From NCBI RefSeq assembly GCF_006491645.1, contig NZ_VDCZ01000004.1, positions 62,001-126,000 of the forward strand: DNA of 64,000 nt, written 5' to 3'. Numbering within the stretch: position 1 is the first letter of the stretch; the number at the start of each line of letters is the position of its first letter. Source of the DNA: Flavobacterium profundi. Lineage in GTDB: Bacteria; Bacteroidota; Bacteroidia; Flavobacteriales; Flavobacteriaceae. The translations under genes and the position numbers were made by a program. The notes below the pieces were generated by a model, which saw only the letters and a list, made by a program, of their open reading frames with translations, was not told the DNA's origin and searched no databases. Positions 7,241-17,138 of the stretch are shown here, in pieces.

Positions 7241-9613
7241 ATGAAACTTATAGAATTTATAAAACTAATTTTAAAACACAAAGTACTACTTTTTGTGGCT
7301 CCCGTTTTAGCAGGATTATTAGCTGTTGTTTTGACGCACAATCCTAAACATACCTATTCTTCTAAAACCAAATTATATACTGGTTTAGCTTCAGGATCTT
7401 CAATAGATATGGATAAGTCTTTCAATTATTTTGCAACGAATATTGCTTTTGATAATTTAATTAATATTATCAATTCTAGAGAGACACAAGAAGAGGTTGC
7501 TATTCGTCTATTAAGCCAACACCTACTTTTAGAAAAACCAAACAGTAAGTTTATTGCAAAGGAAACTTGGGAAGAAATTAAACAAGATATCCCAAATGAA
7601 ATTTACGATTATCTTGTAAAATCAGATTCTAGTGTAACGATTGGAAAAACCTTTTCTTGGGATGAAAAAATTGTCAATACGATTCCAGAATCTGTAGATA
7701 GTAGCGCTTATGAGGAAACAGTAGCGAATTTAATGCGTTTGATGAAACAAGACAATACCAATTTTGTATATGCTTTGTTAAATTTTGAACACCCTTATTA
7801 TTCGTTAGAAGCATTATCAAAAGTAAAAGCGGTGCGTATTTCTACTAGCGATTTAATAGAACTTAGTTATGAAACTGACGATCCAGGTGTTTGTCAGCAA
7901 ACTTTAGCTATATTCAATCAAGTTTGTATTAAGAAGTACAAGAATCTTAAAGAAAATGGTTCTGATGCGGTGATAAAATATTTTGAGGCACAATTAAATC
8001 AGTCTGAAAATAAGTTGAAAAACATTGAAGCGCTTCTTTTACAATTCAATCAAGAGAATAGTATCATCAATTATTATGAGCAAAGTAAAGCTGTTGCCAA
8101 TGTAAAAGAAGAAATGGATGTAGAATATAGTAAAAAAAGAGCTGAACTGGCAGGATATGAAGCTTCCGCAAAAAAATTAGAACAAAAATTGGAAATTCAA
8201 GAATTGGTACAAGATAAAAGCAATACCATTTTGGATAACAAAAAACGTTTGGGACAATTGAATTATGAAATCGCGATGCGAGAGGCAAAATCTTCTGATT
8301 CTTCTTCTAATAAAGAAATAAAGAGATTAAAAGAGCAAGCCAATACACTTCAAGACGAAATAAAATCTAGTGTGTCCAAATTATATTCGTATCAAAATTC
8401 AGTAGAGGGTGTGCCCACTTTAAAGATTTTACCAGAATGGGTAGATAAAGTAGTTGAAGCTGAGAATATAAAAGCCAAACTAGAAGTGATGGATCAACGA
8501 AATGCAGCCTTTCAAAAACAATATGCCAAGTATGCTCCAGCGGGTGCCAACCTAAAAAAAATTGAAAGACAAATCAATGTGGCTGAACAAGAATATTTAG
8601 AAATTTTGCATGGCCTTAATTTGGCGAAGTTAAAATTTCAAGACACGCAATTATCGAGTAATCTTAAAGCAGTTGATCCACCCTATTTTCCTTTGAAACC
8701 AATGCCTTCTAAGCGTAAAATTGTAATTATTGCTATTGTTTTTTTAATTTTTGTATTGTTGTTAGCAAGCATCTTGGTAATGGAATTTTTTGATAATACG
8801 CTTAAAAATATTAAGATTAGTGAAGAAAAACTTAAAATTTCGGCTTTAGGAATGTTGGCCAAAGTATTTGTAACCAATGGTCAAATGGACTTAATTGGAA
8901 TTCAAAATCGCTTGATGGATTTAATTATTCAAAATTTGAATCACGCGCTGAAGAGTACTCCTGAAATAAAAAAGCCGAAAGTCATTACTATTCTTAGTAC
9001 CCAAAAAGATGAGGGTAAAACGGTTATAGCTACGAATATTGCAAAAAAACTTAAAAATGCAGGAAAATCGGTTTTAGTACTCAATCACTCTAATGTATTT
9101 AAGGAGGAAATCATTAGTAAAAAAAATCCACTAGTAAATGTATTAGGATATCAAGATCCAAGAATAGATTATGAACATCCTTTCTTAGAATCACCTTCTG
9201 ATAGTTTGTTAGATTCAGAATATAAAACCTATAAAATTGATACTAACTTTTACAATGCAAAGAACTATAAAGACCTTACAATACAACTTGGAAATGATTT
9301 GCAATTGGAATACGACTATGTAATTATTGAGTTGCCTAATATTTTGGATACCAACTATCCTTCGGACTTATTGGTTGCAGCTGATTTAGTAGTACTTGTT
9401 TGTAGATCTAACAGATTATGGGTTAAAGCCGATGAAAATCTGTTACAGAATATTAAAGAGTTGGTTGCTAATAAACTACAGTTTGTTGTTAATGGAGTAG
9501 CGTTGGACGAAGTTGAGGCTGTATTGGGTGAACTACCTAAAAAACGCTCCAATCTTCGTAAAAGAATTAAGAATATGTTACGTTTTCAGGTTCATTCAAA
9601 AAATCACATATAG
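7241..9613 (+). CDS. Wzz/BY-kinase-like polysaccharide co-polymerase with degenerate ATPase
   Basis: A 790-residue inner-membrane protein of the polysaccharide co-polymerase family. An N-terminal Wzz part has membrane segments near residues 15-33 and 493-516 with a long periplasmic coiled-coil (about 230-450). A C-terminal cytoplasmic P-loop domain has Walker A STQKDEGKTVIATN near 584-597. In active bacterial tyrosine kinases Walker A' reads hhhDxDxR; here it is VLVLNHSN. Walker B carries VIIELPN, with Glu for the usual Asp. The C-terminus (RFQVHSKNHI) has no tyrosine cluster. It is thus probably a chain-length or assembly factor without kinase activity. It is the first gene of the first transcription unit, driven by box A. 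Confidence 0.85.
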   Translation: MKLIEFIKLILKHKVLLFVAPVLAGLLAVVLTHNPKHTYSSKTKLYTGLASGSSIDMDKSFNYFATNIAFDNLINIINSRETQEEVAIRLLSQHLLLEKPNSKFIAKETWEEIKQDIPNEIYDYLVKSDSSVTIGKTFSWDEKIVNTIPESVDSSAYEETVANLMRLMKQDNTNFVYALLNFEHPYYSLEALSKVKAVRISTSDLIELSYETDDPGVCQQTLAIFNQVCIKKYKNLKENGSDAVIKYFEAQLNQSENKLKNIEALLLQFNQENSIINYYEQSKAVANVKEEMDVEYSKKRAELAGYEASAKKLEQKLEIQELVQDKSNTILDNKKRLGQLNYEIAMREAKSSDSSSNKEIKRLKEQANTLQDEIKSSVSKLYSYQNSVEGVPTLKILPEWVDKVVEAENIKAKLEVMDQRNAAFQKQYAKYAPAGANLKKIERQINVAEQEYLEILHGLNLAKLKFQDTQLSSNLKAVDPPYFPLKPMPSKRKIVIIAIVFLIFVLLLASILVMEFFDNTLKNIKISEEKLKISALGMLAKVFVTNGQMDLIGIQNRLMDLIIQNLNHALKSTPEIKKPKVITILSTQKDEGKTVIATNIAKKLKNAGKSVLVLNHSNVFKEEIISKKNPLVNVLGYQDPRIDYEHPFLESPSDSLLDSEYKTYKIDTNFYNAKNYKDLTIQLGNDLQLEYDYVIIELPNILDTNYPSDLLVAADLVVLVCRSNRLWVKADENLLQNIKELVANKLQFVVNGVALDEVEAVLGELPKKRSNLRKRIKNMLRFQVHSKNHI

Positions 9614-9618
9614 AAATT

Positions 9619-11001
9619 ATGTTTACTTTCATTTTAAAAATCGTTAAAGAAGACAACTTTTTGTCTTTAATGGGGAATCTAATCCTTGCAGGTTTAGGAT
9701 TTGCAGGCTTTGCTTTATTAGCCAGAAGTTTAGATACCGTACATTTTGCGCAGTGGGTTATTTTTATTTCCGGAGGATCATTAGTAGAAATGTTGCGCTT
9801 TGGTATTACAAATAATGCATTGGTTCGTTTTTTATCTGGAGCTTCAAAAGAATACAGTGAGCAATTAATTGGTTCGAATGTTCGAATTAGTTTTATAGTA
9901 ACCTTTTGGATGGCGTTATTGCTTTTTTTAATTTATTTTTTATTTAATGAGACTATTTCTAATTCAGTGTATGCGCTTTTTTTTACTTGGTACCCTGTAT
10001 TGGCTTTTGTGAATCTTCCTTGGAACAATGCGATGGTTGTTTTGCAAGCAAAAAGAAATTACGATAAGATGCTTTGGATTAAGACATTAAATAGTGGTCT
10101 CTTCTTTGTTTTTTTAGTGCTAAATATATGGATTTTTAAAGCGTCACTTTTAGATTTAATATTGGTTTTAATAGGTGTTAATCTCTTAACTTCTTTATTA
10201 TGTATGTATAAAGGTTGGGACGGAATAGTACTATTTAAGAAAGCTACTAAAGCCACTAATAAAGTGTTATTAAATTTTGGCAAATACAGCACATTTACTT
10301 TAATTGGAACGAATTTGCTTCGCAATGCCGATTTACTCATTATCAGTATAAGTCCTTTGGGAAGTGCAGCTGTAGCTATGTTTAGTATTCCTTTAAAATT
10401 AACAGAGTTGCAGCAAATTCCTTTGCGAAGTTTTGCAGCAACCGCTTTTCCAAAAATGTCCAAAGCAAGTTTAGAAAAAAAACAAAGTGAGTTGAAATCA
10501 TTATTTTATACCTATTCAGGAGCATTAACTTATTTCTTCTTTTTATTGTCTTTAATCACTTTTGTGTTTGCAGAATATTTTATTCTATTGGTTTCAGGAA
10601 ATCAATATTTAGAAGGAAATCCTACTTCTTTTAATATGATTACTCTAGTTCGCATTTTTTCAATTTATGGTGTTTTATTACCTATAGATCGAATGACAGG
10701 TATAGGTTTAGATAGTATTAATAAACCGAATATTAATGCTCTTAAGGTAGTTTTTATGTTGGTAACCAATGTAATTGGAGACCTAATTGCTGTTTTTGTT
10801 TTTCAATCTTTAGAATGGGTTGCACTCTCAACATTAGCTTTTACTACTGTGGGAATACTTTTAGGAGCCTATTTCATGAATAAAGAATTTAATTTTTCAT
10901 TTCTTGAAATTTTTAAAAGCGGAAACCGATTTTACTTATCTTTATGGAAACAGCTAATTTCGTTAAATAACACTCGTAAACTAATAAAGAATCAAGTGTA
11001 A
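9619..11001 (+). CDS. polysaccharide flippase (Wzx/MATE-like)
   Basis: A 460-residue polytopic membrane protein with about 12 hydrophobic segments, matching oligosaccharide flippases of the MOP superfamily that move lipid-linked repeat units across the inner membrane. The N-terminus (ILAGLGFAGFALLARSLDT) and the region SPLGSAAVAMFSIPLKL are typical of the family. It starts 5 bp after the co-polymerase gene and is followed 20 bp later by the polymerase, so flippase, polymerase and co-polymerase form a Wzx/Wzy-type export module. The substrate cannot be read from the sequence. Confidence 0.85.
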   Translation: MFTFILKIVKEDNFLSLMGNLILAGLGFAGFALLARSLDTVHFAQWVIFISGGSLVEMLRFGITNNALVRFLSGASKEYSEQLIGSNVRISFIVTFWMALLLFLIYFLFNETISNSVYALFFTWYPVLAFVNLPWNNAMVVLQAKRNYDKMLWIKTLNSGLFFVFLVLNIWIFKASLLDLILVLIGVNLLTSLLCMYKGWDGIVLFKKATKATNKVLLNFGKYSTFTLIGTNLLRNADLLIISISPLGSAAVAMFSIPLKLTELQQIPLRSFAATAFPKMSKASLEKKQSELKSLFYTYSGALTYFFFLLSLITFVFAEYFILLVSGNQYLEGNPTSFNMITLVRIFSIYGVLLPIDRMTGIGLDSINKPNINALKVVFMLVTNVIGDLIAVFVFQSLEWVALSTLAFTTVGILLGAYFMNKEFNFSFLEIFKSGNRFYLSLWKQLISLNNTRKLIKNQV

Positions 11002-11021
11002 ACGGCTTTAATTCAAATTGT

Positions 11022-12482
11022 ATGCATCCTTTTGAAAAACCATCTGGTTCCAATCGTTTAGCAAATGCGTATTCGCTACTCTTCATTTTGCTACTTACTT
11101 TTGTAATAAGTATGTTATTGGTCAAAACTGGGATAATTGGTTTTGTGGGTTGTATCGGTTTAATAATTACAGTCGGTATTGTCTATGCTATTTTCAACAA
11201 TCCAAAGTTGGGAATCCTCTTATTGATTGTTTTAGGTTTTTTTGTAACTGGTTTAGCCAGATATGTCCCTTTAGCTTGGGGATTAACAATAGATGGTTTA
11301 TTAATTTTAATCTACGTAGCTTTATTTTTTAAAGGATTTGCACACAAAATTCCTTGGGATAAAGCGAAATCACCACTTACTCTAGTAGTTAGCATTTGGA
11401 TGGGCTATATTTTGCTAGAAATGGGAAATCCAGAAGCGCAAAGTAAAGAAGCGTGGTTTTATGCCATGAGAGGGGTAGCTTTATATCAGTGGCTATCAAT
11501 TCCTTTGCTTTTTGTTTTGTTTAATAAAGAAAAAGATTTGAATACTTTTTTTATTATTTGGGGAATTTTATCTGTTTTAGGTACCCTAAAAGGATTTCAA
11601 CAATTTGCTTTTGGTGTTGACCCATTTGAAAAAAGATGGTTAGATCAAGGAGGAGCAGAAACCCATATTCTTTTTGGTAAATTAAGAGTCTTCTCTTTTT
11701 ATTCTGATGCAGGTCAGTTTGGTGCTTCTCAAGGTCATGCAGGAGTTGTATTTGGAATTTTGGCCTTATTTAAAAAAGACAATTTTAAATTAAAAGCCTT
11801 TTTCATTTTTGTGGCTCTAGCTGGTTTTTTTGGAATGCTTATTTCAGGAACTCGTGGTGCAATTGCGGTTCCAGCTTTAGGAGGAATTATGTTATTAATT
11901 TTAAAAAAGAATTTAAAAGTGCTTATCCTTGGAGCTATTTTAGGAATTGGTGTTTATATATTTTTTGCACATACTACTATTGGGCAAGGAAATGCTGAAA
12001 TAAGGAGAATGCGAACCGCATTTGATCCAAATGAGCCCTCTTTAATGGTTCGGTTGGAAAACCAAAAAAAATTAAAAGGATATTTAGCGAGTAGACCATT
12101 TGGAGGTGGCGTTGGCGCAACTGGAAATTGGGGGCAACGTTTTACTCCGCATACTTTTTTAGCAAATACGGCTACCGATAGTTGGTATGTAATGATTTGG
12201 GCAGATACGGGTCAAGTAGGTTTAACGTATTATTTGCTGATGCTTTTCTTTATTTTGGGAACTGGAGCTTATCATGTAATGTATAAATTAAAAGACGAAT
12301 GGTTAAAAGCTCAAATTGCGGCTTTAACCTGTGGAATGGCGGGAATTATGATGGCTTCTTATGGGAATGGTGTTTTTGGACAAATGCCAACTGGGATTCT
12401 TATGTATGTGGGAATGGTTTTCATGTTCATCTCACCAAAAATAGACCGTTGGAAACAAAAAACAACCATTCAACTACACTAA
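11022..12482 (+). CDS. O-antigen ligase/polymerase family protein (Wzy-like)
   Basis: A 486-residue membrane protein with about 10-12 predicted transmembrane segments and a large periplasmic loop late in the protein. Motifs of the Wzy_C/WaaL superfamily include SGTRGAIAVP near residue 285 and RPFGGGVGATGNWG near 360. With flippase and co-polymerase genes directly before it, polymerisation of repeat units is the likely role; a ligase function cannot be excluded from sequence alone. The last 15 bases of the gene overlap promoter box B (12468-12500), so the start of the next transcription unit lies inside this coding sequence. Confidence 0.82.
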   Translation: MHPFEKPSGSNRLANAYSLLFILLLTFVISMLLVKTGIIGFVGCIGLIITVGIVYAIFNNPKLGILLLIVLGFFVTGLARYVPLAWGLTIDGLLILIYVALFFKGFAHKIPWDKAKSPLTLVVSIWMGYILLEMGNPEAQSKEAWFYAMRGVALYQWLSIPLLFVLFNKEKDLNTFFIIWGILSVLGTLKGFQQFAFGVDPFEKRWLDQGGAETHILFGKLRVFSFYSDAGQFGASQGHAGVVFGILALFKKDNFKLKAFFIFVALAGFFGMLISGTRGAIAVPALGGIMLLILKKNLKVLILGAILGIGVYIFFAHTTIGQGNAEIRRMRTAFDPNEPSLMVRLENQKKLKGYLASRPFGGGVGATGNWGQRFTPHTFLANTATDSWYVMIWADTGQVGLTYYLLMLFFILGTGAYHVMYKLKDEWLKAQIAALTCGMAGIMMASYGNGVFGQMPTGILMYVGMVFMFISPKIDRWKQKTTIQLH

Positions 12483-12535
12483 ACTTCTATCCGTCGAAAT
12501 ACCAAGTTAAACCTTATTTTGTAACTGTAAGTTTG
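12468..12535 (+). promoter_or_regulatory. conserved EPS promoter, copy B
   Basis: The 33-bp box (12468-12500) reads ATTCAACTACACT, AAACTT, CTATCCGTC, GAAAT, followed after exactly 27 bp by the -7 box TAAGTTTG (12528-12535). The ATG of the next gene lies 20 bp behind the -7 box. The -33 position has GTT instead of TTG. The box overlaps the 3' end of the polymerase gene, so selection on it must coexist with coding. Confidence 0.72.
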
Positions 12536-12555
12536 TACTATAAAAATATAGTATT

Positions 12556-13545
12556 ATGAATTACAGAAGTTTAAATGATCTAAATAGTACAATTTTAAAA
12601 CAATTGCACTTAATTCCTAGAGATATAGATCTTATCGTTGGTGTTCCAAGAAGTGGTATGTTACCAGCCAATTTATTAGCTCTATATTTGAATTTACCGT
12701 ACACCGATATTCACTCTTTTATGAATGGATATATTTATCAATCTGGTGCAAGAAGACAGTTTATTACCGAGAAAGAGTATAAGAAAATCTTAGTGGTAGA
12801 TGATAGTATTGCTTCAGGATCTGCCTTAAAAGAATGCAAAAGAGATTTAGCAGATTTTGAAACGAGGTTCGATATTCAATATTGTGTCATCTATTATACT
12901 CCAGAAAAAGGGAGATTAGCCGATTATGCGTTTGAAGCTGTGGCTACACCTAGATATTTTCAATGGAATATTTTTAATCATACTTCTTTGGAAAAGGCTT
13001 GTTTTGATATCGATGGTGTACTATGTGTGGATCCATCGGATGAACAAAATGACGACGGACCTTTATATCGAGATTTCTTGTTGAATGCAGTCCCATTGTA
13101 TATTCCAAAATGTAAAATCGGGACAATAGTTACTTCTAGATTAGAAAAATACCGATCTGAAACGGAAGCTTGGTTGCAAAAGAATGGTATTCGTTATGAT
13201 AAATTAGTAATGCTCAATTTGCCAGATATGAAAGCCAGACAAAAGGCTAACAATCATGCGCAACACAAAACCAAAGAGTTTCAATCAAAACCATACACCT
13301 TGTTTATTGAAAGTAATTTAGCTCAAGCCATTGAGATTAATAAAATTACGAAAAAGCCTGTTTTTTGCACAGAAAATTTTGAAATGGTTTACAACTCAGA
13401 ATCATTGGTGTACAATATCAAAAGCGGGAAGTATTTTCCTTTTTTACGTCGTTTAGCATTAAAAATGAGATCTTTTTTGAGAAAGCAAAAAAATATTCCT
13501 GTTACTAAAAGAATGGCCTCTTTTTCTAAAAAGTATAATTTATAA
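12556..13545 (+). CDS. phosphoribosyltransferase-HAD fusion protein
   Basis: A 329-residue two-domain protein. Residues about 1-135 form a type I phosphoribosyltransferase fold with the PRPP-binding motif ILVVDDSIASGSAL (78-91) and VGVPRSGM near 29-35. Residues about 145-285 resemble a HAD-superfamily phosphohydrolase: CFDIDGVLCVDP (149-160) holds the DxD nucleophile motif, and VTSRLEKYRSETEAWL fits the HAD motif-II region. A combined PRPP-using and phosphatase enzyme inside a polysaccharide locus suggests synthesis of a modified sugar or a ribose-phosphate-derived residue, but the substrate is unknown. It is the first gene of the second transcription unit, directly behind promoter B. Confidence 0.75.
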   Translation: MNYRSLNDLNSTILKQLHLIPRDIDLIVGVPRSGMLPANLLALYLNLPYTDIHSFMNGYIYQSGARRQFITEKEYKKILVVDDSIASGSALKECKRDLADFETRFDIQYCVIYYTPEKGRLADYAFEAVATPRYFQWNIFNHTSLEKACFDIDGVLCVDPSDEQNDDGPLYRDFLLNAVPLYIPKCKIGTIVTSRLEKYRSETEAWLQKNGIRYDKLVMLNLPDMKARQKANNHAQHKTKEFQSKPYTLFIESNLAQAIEINKITKKPVFCTENFEMVYNSESLVYNIKSGKYFPFLRRLALKMRSFLRKQKNIPVTKRMASFSKKYNL

Positions 13546-13555
13546 TACAAAAAAT

Positions 13556-14758
13556 ATGGAACTACTTGAATTCCTTTTAAAAGTTCTTGCCAATAGTATC
13601 TACACGTATTTTACTGCGTCGACAATATATGTTTTAGTGTTTGCAATTGCTGGATTTGGTTATAAAAAAAATAGAAATAATTCTGCTCGTAATAAAAGTA
13701 GCATTGCTGTTTTTATTCCAGCTTACAAAGAAGACGCAGTAATTGTTGAGGTTGCCAAAGAAGCTCTTAAACAGCAATATGAAGTTGAAAAATTTGATGT
13801 AGTTGTTATTGCAGATTCCTTAAAAAAAACTACTATACAAGCCTTAAAAGCATTACCAATTATCTTAATCGAAGTTTCCTTTAAGGAGAGTACCAAAGCA
13901 AAAGCTTTGAATCAAGCCCTATCAAAGTTGCAAAAAAAATATGATTATGCTTTGATACTGGATGCTGATAATGTAATGGAACCGAATTTTTTAAACAAAT
14001 TAAACAATGCTTTTCAGAAAGGATATCAAGCTGTACAAGGTCATAGAAAGGCTAAAAATAGTAATACTTCTTTTGCTATTTTAGATGGTGCGAGTGAAGA
14101 AATAAATAACCATATCTTCAGAAAAGGGCATCGTGCTTTAGGTCTTTCTTCTGGTTTAATAGGGTCTGGAATGGGGTTTAATTATCAATTATTTAAATCC
14201 ATCATGAAAGAGGTTAACGCAATTGGTGGATTTGATAAAGAATTAGAGTTTCAATTTGCTAAAAGAGGAATTGTTGTTGAGTATCTTAATGATGCGATAG
14301 TTTTAGATGAAAAAATTCAAAAAGCAAATGATTTTGCTGTTCAAAGAAGAAGATGGTTGTCAACTCAATTTATTTATTTGAAAAAATATTTTGTTACTGG
14401 ATGCAAGGAACTTCTAAGAAATGGAAATATTAATTTATTCGATAAAGTTTTGCAAATGATTATTCCACCAAGAGTATTGCTTTTAGGAATTACTTTAATA
14501 ATAGTCTTGGGTTATGGACTGGCTGTAGTTGCATTTGATTTTTCATCACAAATCATGCTTCAAAAATGGATTTTGAATTTATTACTTACAAGCTTGGCTT
14601 ATCTTTTAGCGTTACCAAAATCTTTTTATCAATATACGACTTTAAAAGCATTGCTTTCATTGCCCAATGCCTTTTTTAAAATGCTACTCTTGCTTTTTAA
14701 ATTGAAAGGTGCTAATAAAAAATTTATTCACACGACACATGGTATAACTCAAAATTAG
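13556..14758 (+). CDS. family 2 glycosyltransferase (cellulose-synthase-like)
   Basis: A 400-residue membrane-anchored GT2 enzyme. An N-terminal membrane segment (about 8-30) precedes the GT-A domain: VFIPAYKEDAVI at about 53, the metal-binding LDADN near 139-143, and QRRRW near 263-267 (the QxxRW motif of processive and related GT2 enzymes). Two or more hydrophobic segments follow at about 300-345 and near the C-terminus. It acts at the inner membrane, adding sugars to a lipid carrier or a growing chain; donor and acceptor are not readable. It starts 10 bp behind the PRTase gene and 6 bp before the next glycosyltransferase, within one operon. Confidence 0.87.
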   Translation: MELLEFLLKVLANSIYTYFTASTIYVLVFAIAGFGYKKNRNNSARNKSSIAVFIPAYKEDAVIVEVAKEALKQQYEVEKFDVVVIADSLKKTTIQALKALPIILIEVSFKESTKAKALNQALSKLQKKYDYALILDADNVMEPNFLNKLNNAFQKGYQAVQGHRKAKNSNTSFAILDGASEEINNHIFRKGHRALGLSSGLIGSGMGFNYQLFKSIMKEVNAIGGFDKELEFQFAKRGIVVEYLNDAIVLDEKIQKANDFAVQRRRWLSTQFIYLKKYFVTGCKELLRNGNINLFDKVLQMIIPPRVLLLGITLIIVLGYGLAVVAFDFSSQIMLQKWILNLLLTSLAYLLALPKSFYQYTTLKALLSLPNAFFKMLLLLFKLKGANKKFIHTTHGITQN

Positions 14759-14764
14759 AGGATT

Positions 14765-15940
14765 ATGAGAATAGGTATAGAAGCACAAAGGTTATTTCGT
14801 ACGCATAAACATGGTATGGATAGGGTAGCACTTGAATTAATTCAAAATCTACAGATAATTGATAAAGTAAATGAGTACTTTATTTTTGTAAAACCCGATC
14901 AAGATAAATCCGTAATTCAGGAGACATCTAATTTTAAAATTGTTGAAATTCCAGGAAATTTATATCCATGGTGGGAGCAGTTTAAATTACCCAAAGTAGC
15001 TAAATCATTACAGTGTGATGTACTTCATTGTACTAGTAATACAGCCCCTTATTCTAAAAATATTCCATTGATTACGACACTTCACGATATCATCTATATG
15101 GAAGGAAATCTGATGAAATTATTAACTAGTAAAGCTTCATTATATCAAAAAATAGGAAATTTATATAGAAGATGTATAGTGCATAGCGTAGTAAAAAACA
15201 GCAAAAAACTTATTACGGTTTCCAATTTTGAAAAAGAGAATATTACCAAGTTTTTTCAACTAGAAAATCACACAATTGAAACGGTTTACAATGGTGTAAA
15301 TGAAAAGTTTAAAATGAATTTGGAAACGGAGTATTTAAAAAAATGTAAAACCGTTCACCAATTACCTGATAATTATGTACTTCATATTGCAAATAAAGAC
15401 CCTAGAAAAAATACCTTAAGAGTTTTAGTTGCCTTTCAAAAATTCCTAAATCAATCCAAACTACCTTATAAATTAGTAATGTTAGGTTGCAAAGAAGAAG
15501 ATTTAACTCTAAGCTTAAAAGAAATTAATGCTTTAAAACTTCGTGAGCATATTGTTTTGTTAGGCTATGTTTCAGATAATGATTTGCCAGCAATCTATTA
15601 TTTTGCCGAACTCTTTTTATTTCCATCCTTGCGAGAAGGTTTTGGAATCCCAATTATAGAAGCCATGGCTTGTGGAATACCTGTAATTACTTCAAATACT
15701 TCTTCTATGCCAGAGGTAGCTGGTAATGCAGCTCACTTGGTAGACCCATTTAACACAGATGAAATTTGTGAAGGTATGATGAAAATAGTTTTGGATGAAA
15801 ACTATAAAGGACTCTTAATTCAAAAAGGAATGTTACAAAGCAAAAAATTCTCTTGGGAAAAAATGGCTTGGCAAGTTTTGGAACAATACAAACAATTGTA
15901 TAACGAAATAAATACTAAAGGTTATGATAAAAGGAAATGA
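14765..15940 (+). CDS. GT4-family glycosyltransferase
   Basis: A 391-residue cytoplasmic retaining glycosyltransferase with GT-B fold (glycosyltransferase group 1). Diagnostic stretches are the N-terminal MRIGIEAQRL, VSNFEKENI near 155, and the donor-binding region FLFPSLREGFGIPIIEAMACG near 275-295, with the EX7E-like pair of glutamates in that stretch. It would add one sugar of the repeat unit. The stop overlaps the following gene by 17 bp, which supports translational coupling. Specificity is unknown. Confidence 0.88.
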   Translation: MRIGIEAQRLFRTHKHGMDRVALELIQNLQIIDKVNEYFIFVKPDQDKSVIQETSNFKIVEIPGNLYPWWEQFKLPKVAKSLQCDVLHCTSNTAPYSKNIPLITTLHDIIYMEGNLMKLLTSKASLYQKIGNLYRRCIVHSVVKNSKKLITVSNFEKENITKFFQLENHTIETVYNGVNEKFKMNLETEYLKKCKTVHQLPDNYVLHIANKDPRKNTLRVLVAFQKFLNQSKLPYKLVMLGCKEEDLTLSLKEINALKLREHIVLLGYVSDNDLPAIYYFAELFLFPSLREGFGIPIIEAMACGIPVITSNTSSMPEVAGNAAHLVDPFNTDEICEGMMKIVLDENYKGLLIQKGMLQSKKFSWEKMAWQVLEQYKQLYNEINTKGYDKRK

Positions 15941-17138
15941 TATTGTTATAGTAGGTATTCAACCTTGGGATATCGAAATAGGAAGTAACTGCAAAAACAT
16001 TGCTTTAGAATTCGCAAAAGAGAATAGAGTTTTATATGTAAATCCTCCTATGGATCGCATTACAAGAATGAAACTAAGAAAAGAGAGAAAAATTCAAAAG
16101 CGCATTCAAATTGCAAAAGGAGAAGTGGTTGATATAGAGCAAATAACAGAGAATTTATGGAATGTGTATCCTAAAGCCACAATCGAGTCGATCAATTGGA
16201 TTGGTTTTCATAGCATTTTTAAAATTTTGAATAAGCGCAATGCCAAGTTGTTTTCAAATGATATTGTTTCCGCTGTATCTCGATTGGGTTTTTCAGATTT
16301 TATATTATTCAACGATAGTTCCATGTTTTTAGGACTTCATTTAAAAGAATTGCTTCAGCCAAAAGTCTATGTGTATTATATGCGAGATTATTTAGTGAAA
16401 GTGCCTTATTGGCAAAAACACGGTGAAAGAATTGAACCTGAAGTAGTGAGAAAAGCGGATGTACTAACGACCAATTCTGATTTTTTTGCTGCATTTGGAC
16501 AACAATTCAACAAACATAGTTATATGGTAGGTCAAGGTTGTGATGTGTCGCAGTTTAGCGAAGAAGAAAATACGATTGAAATACCTGAAGATCTAAAACA
16601 AATTGCAGGTACTAAAATAGGTTATGTAGGTTCCTTAACTACGTTACGATTGGATTTGAATTTATTAGAATTTTTAGCAAAACAAAGAAAAGATTGGAAT
16701 ATTGTATTAGTTGGTCCTGAAGATCAGGATTTTAAAAACTCTAGTTTGCATCACCTTCCAAACGTTCACTTTTTAGGAAGTAAACCAAATTCTGAATTGC
16801 CAGGTTATGTAAAAGGATTTGATGTGGCTATTAACCCTCAATTAATCAACAATATTACGATTGGAAACTATCCAAGAAAAATTGATGAATATTTGGCTAT
16901 GGGTAAACCAATTGTAGCTACTAAAACAGAAGCGATGAAAATGTTTAATGACTTTGTTTTACTAGCTTCCACCAATCAGGAATATTTGATTCAGATTGAA
17001 AGAGCTTTAGTAAATAATGATGATGAAATTGCAAAAAAAAGAATCGCTTTCGCAAAAAGTCACACTTGGACAAATAATGTAGATGCAATCTATAATGCAA
17101 TAACAATTGCCACTAATAACAAAATACAATGGGACTAA
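15924..17138 (+). CDS. glycosyltransferase (TuaH-like, GT-B fold)
   Basis: A 404-residue glycosyltransferase of the group seen in teichuronic-acid and Bacteroidota polysaccharide loci. The N-terminus DIVIVGIQPWDIEIGSNCKN, the segment RVLYVNPPMDR, and the C-terminal donor region VAINPQLINNITIGNYPRK with EYLAMGKPIVATKTEAM are characteristic. Its start overlaps the previous glycosyltransferase gene and its end overlaps the acetyltransferase gene by 10 bp, so all three are likely translated together. Family assignment is good, sugar specificity unknown. Confidence 0.82.
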   Translation: MIKGNDIVIVGIQPWDIEIGSNCKNIALEFAKENRVLYVNPPMDRITRMKLRKERKIQKRIQIAKGEVVDIEQITENLWNVYPKATIESINWIGFHSIFKILNKRNAKLFSNDIVSAVSRLGFSDFILFNDSSMFLGLHLKELLQPKVYVYYMRDYLVKVPYWQKHGERIEPEVVRKADVLTTNSDFFAAFGQQFNKHSYMVGQGCDVSQFSEEENTIEIPEDLKQIAGTKIGYVGSLTTLRLDLNLLEFLAKQRKDWNIVLVGPEDQDFKNSSLHHLPNVHFLGSKPNSELPGYVKGFDVAINPQLINNITIGNYPRKIDEYLAMGKPIVATKTEAMKMFNDFVLLASTNQEYLIQIERALVNNDDEIAKKRIAFAKSHTWTNNVDAIYNAITIATNNKIQWD

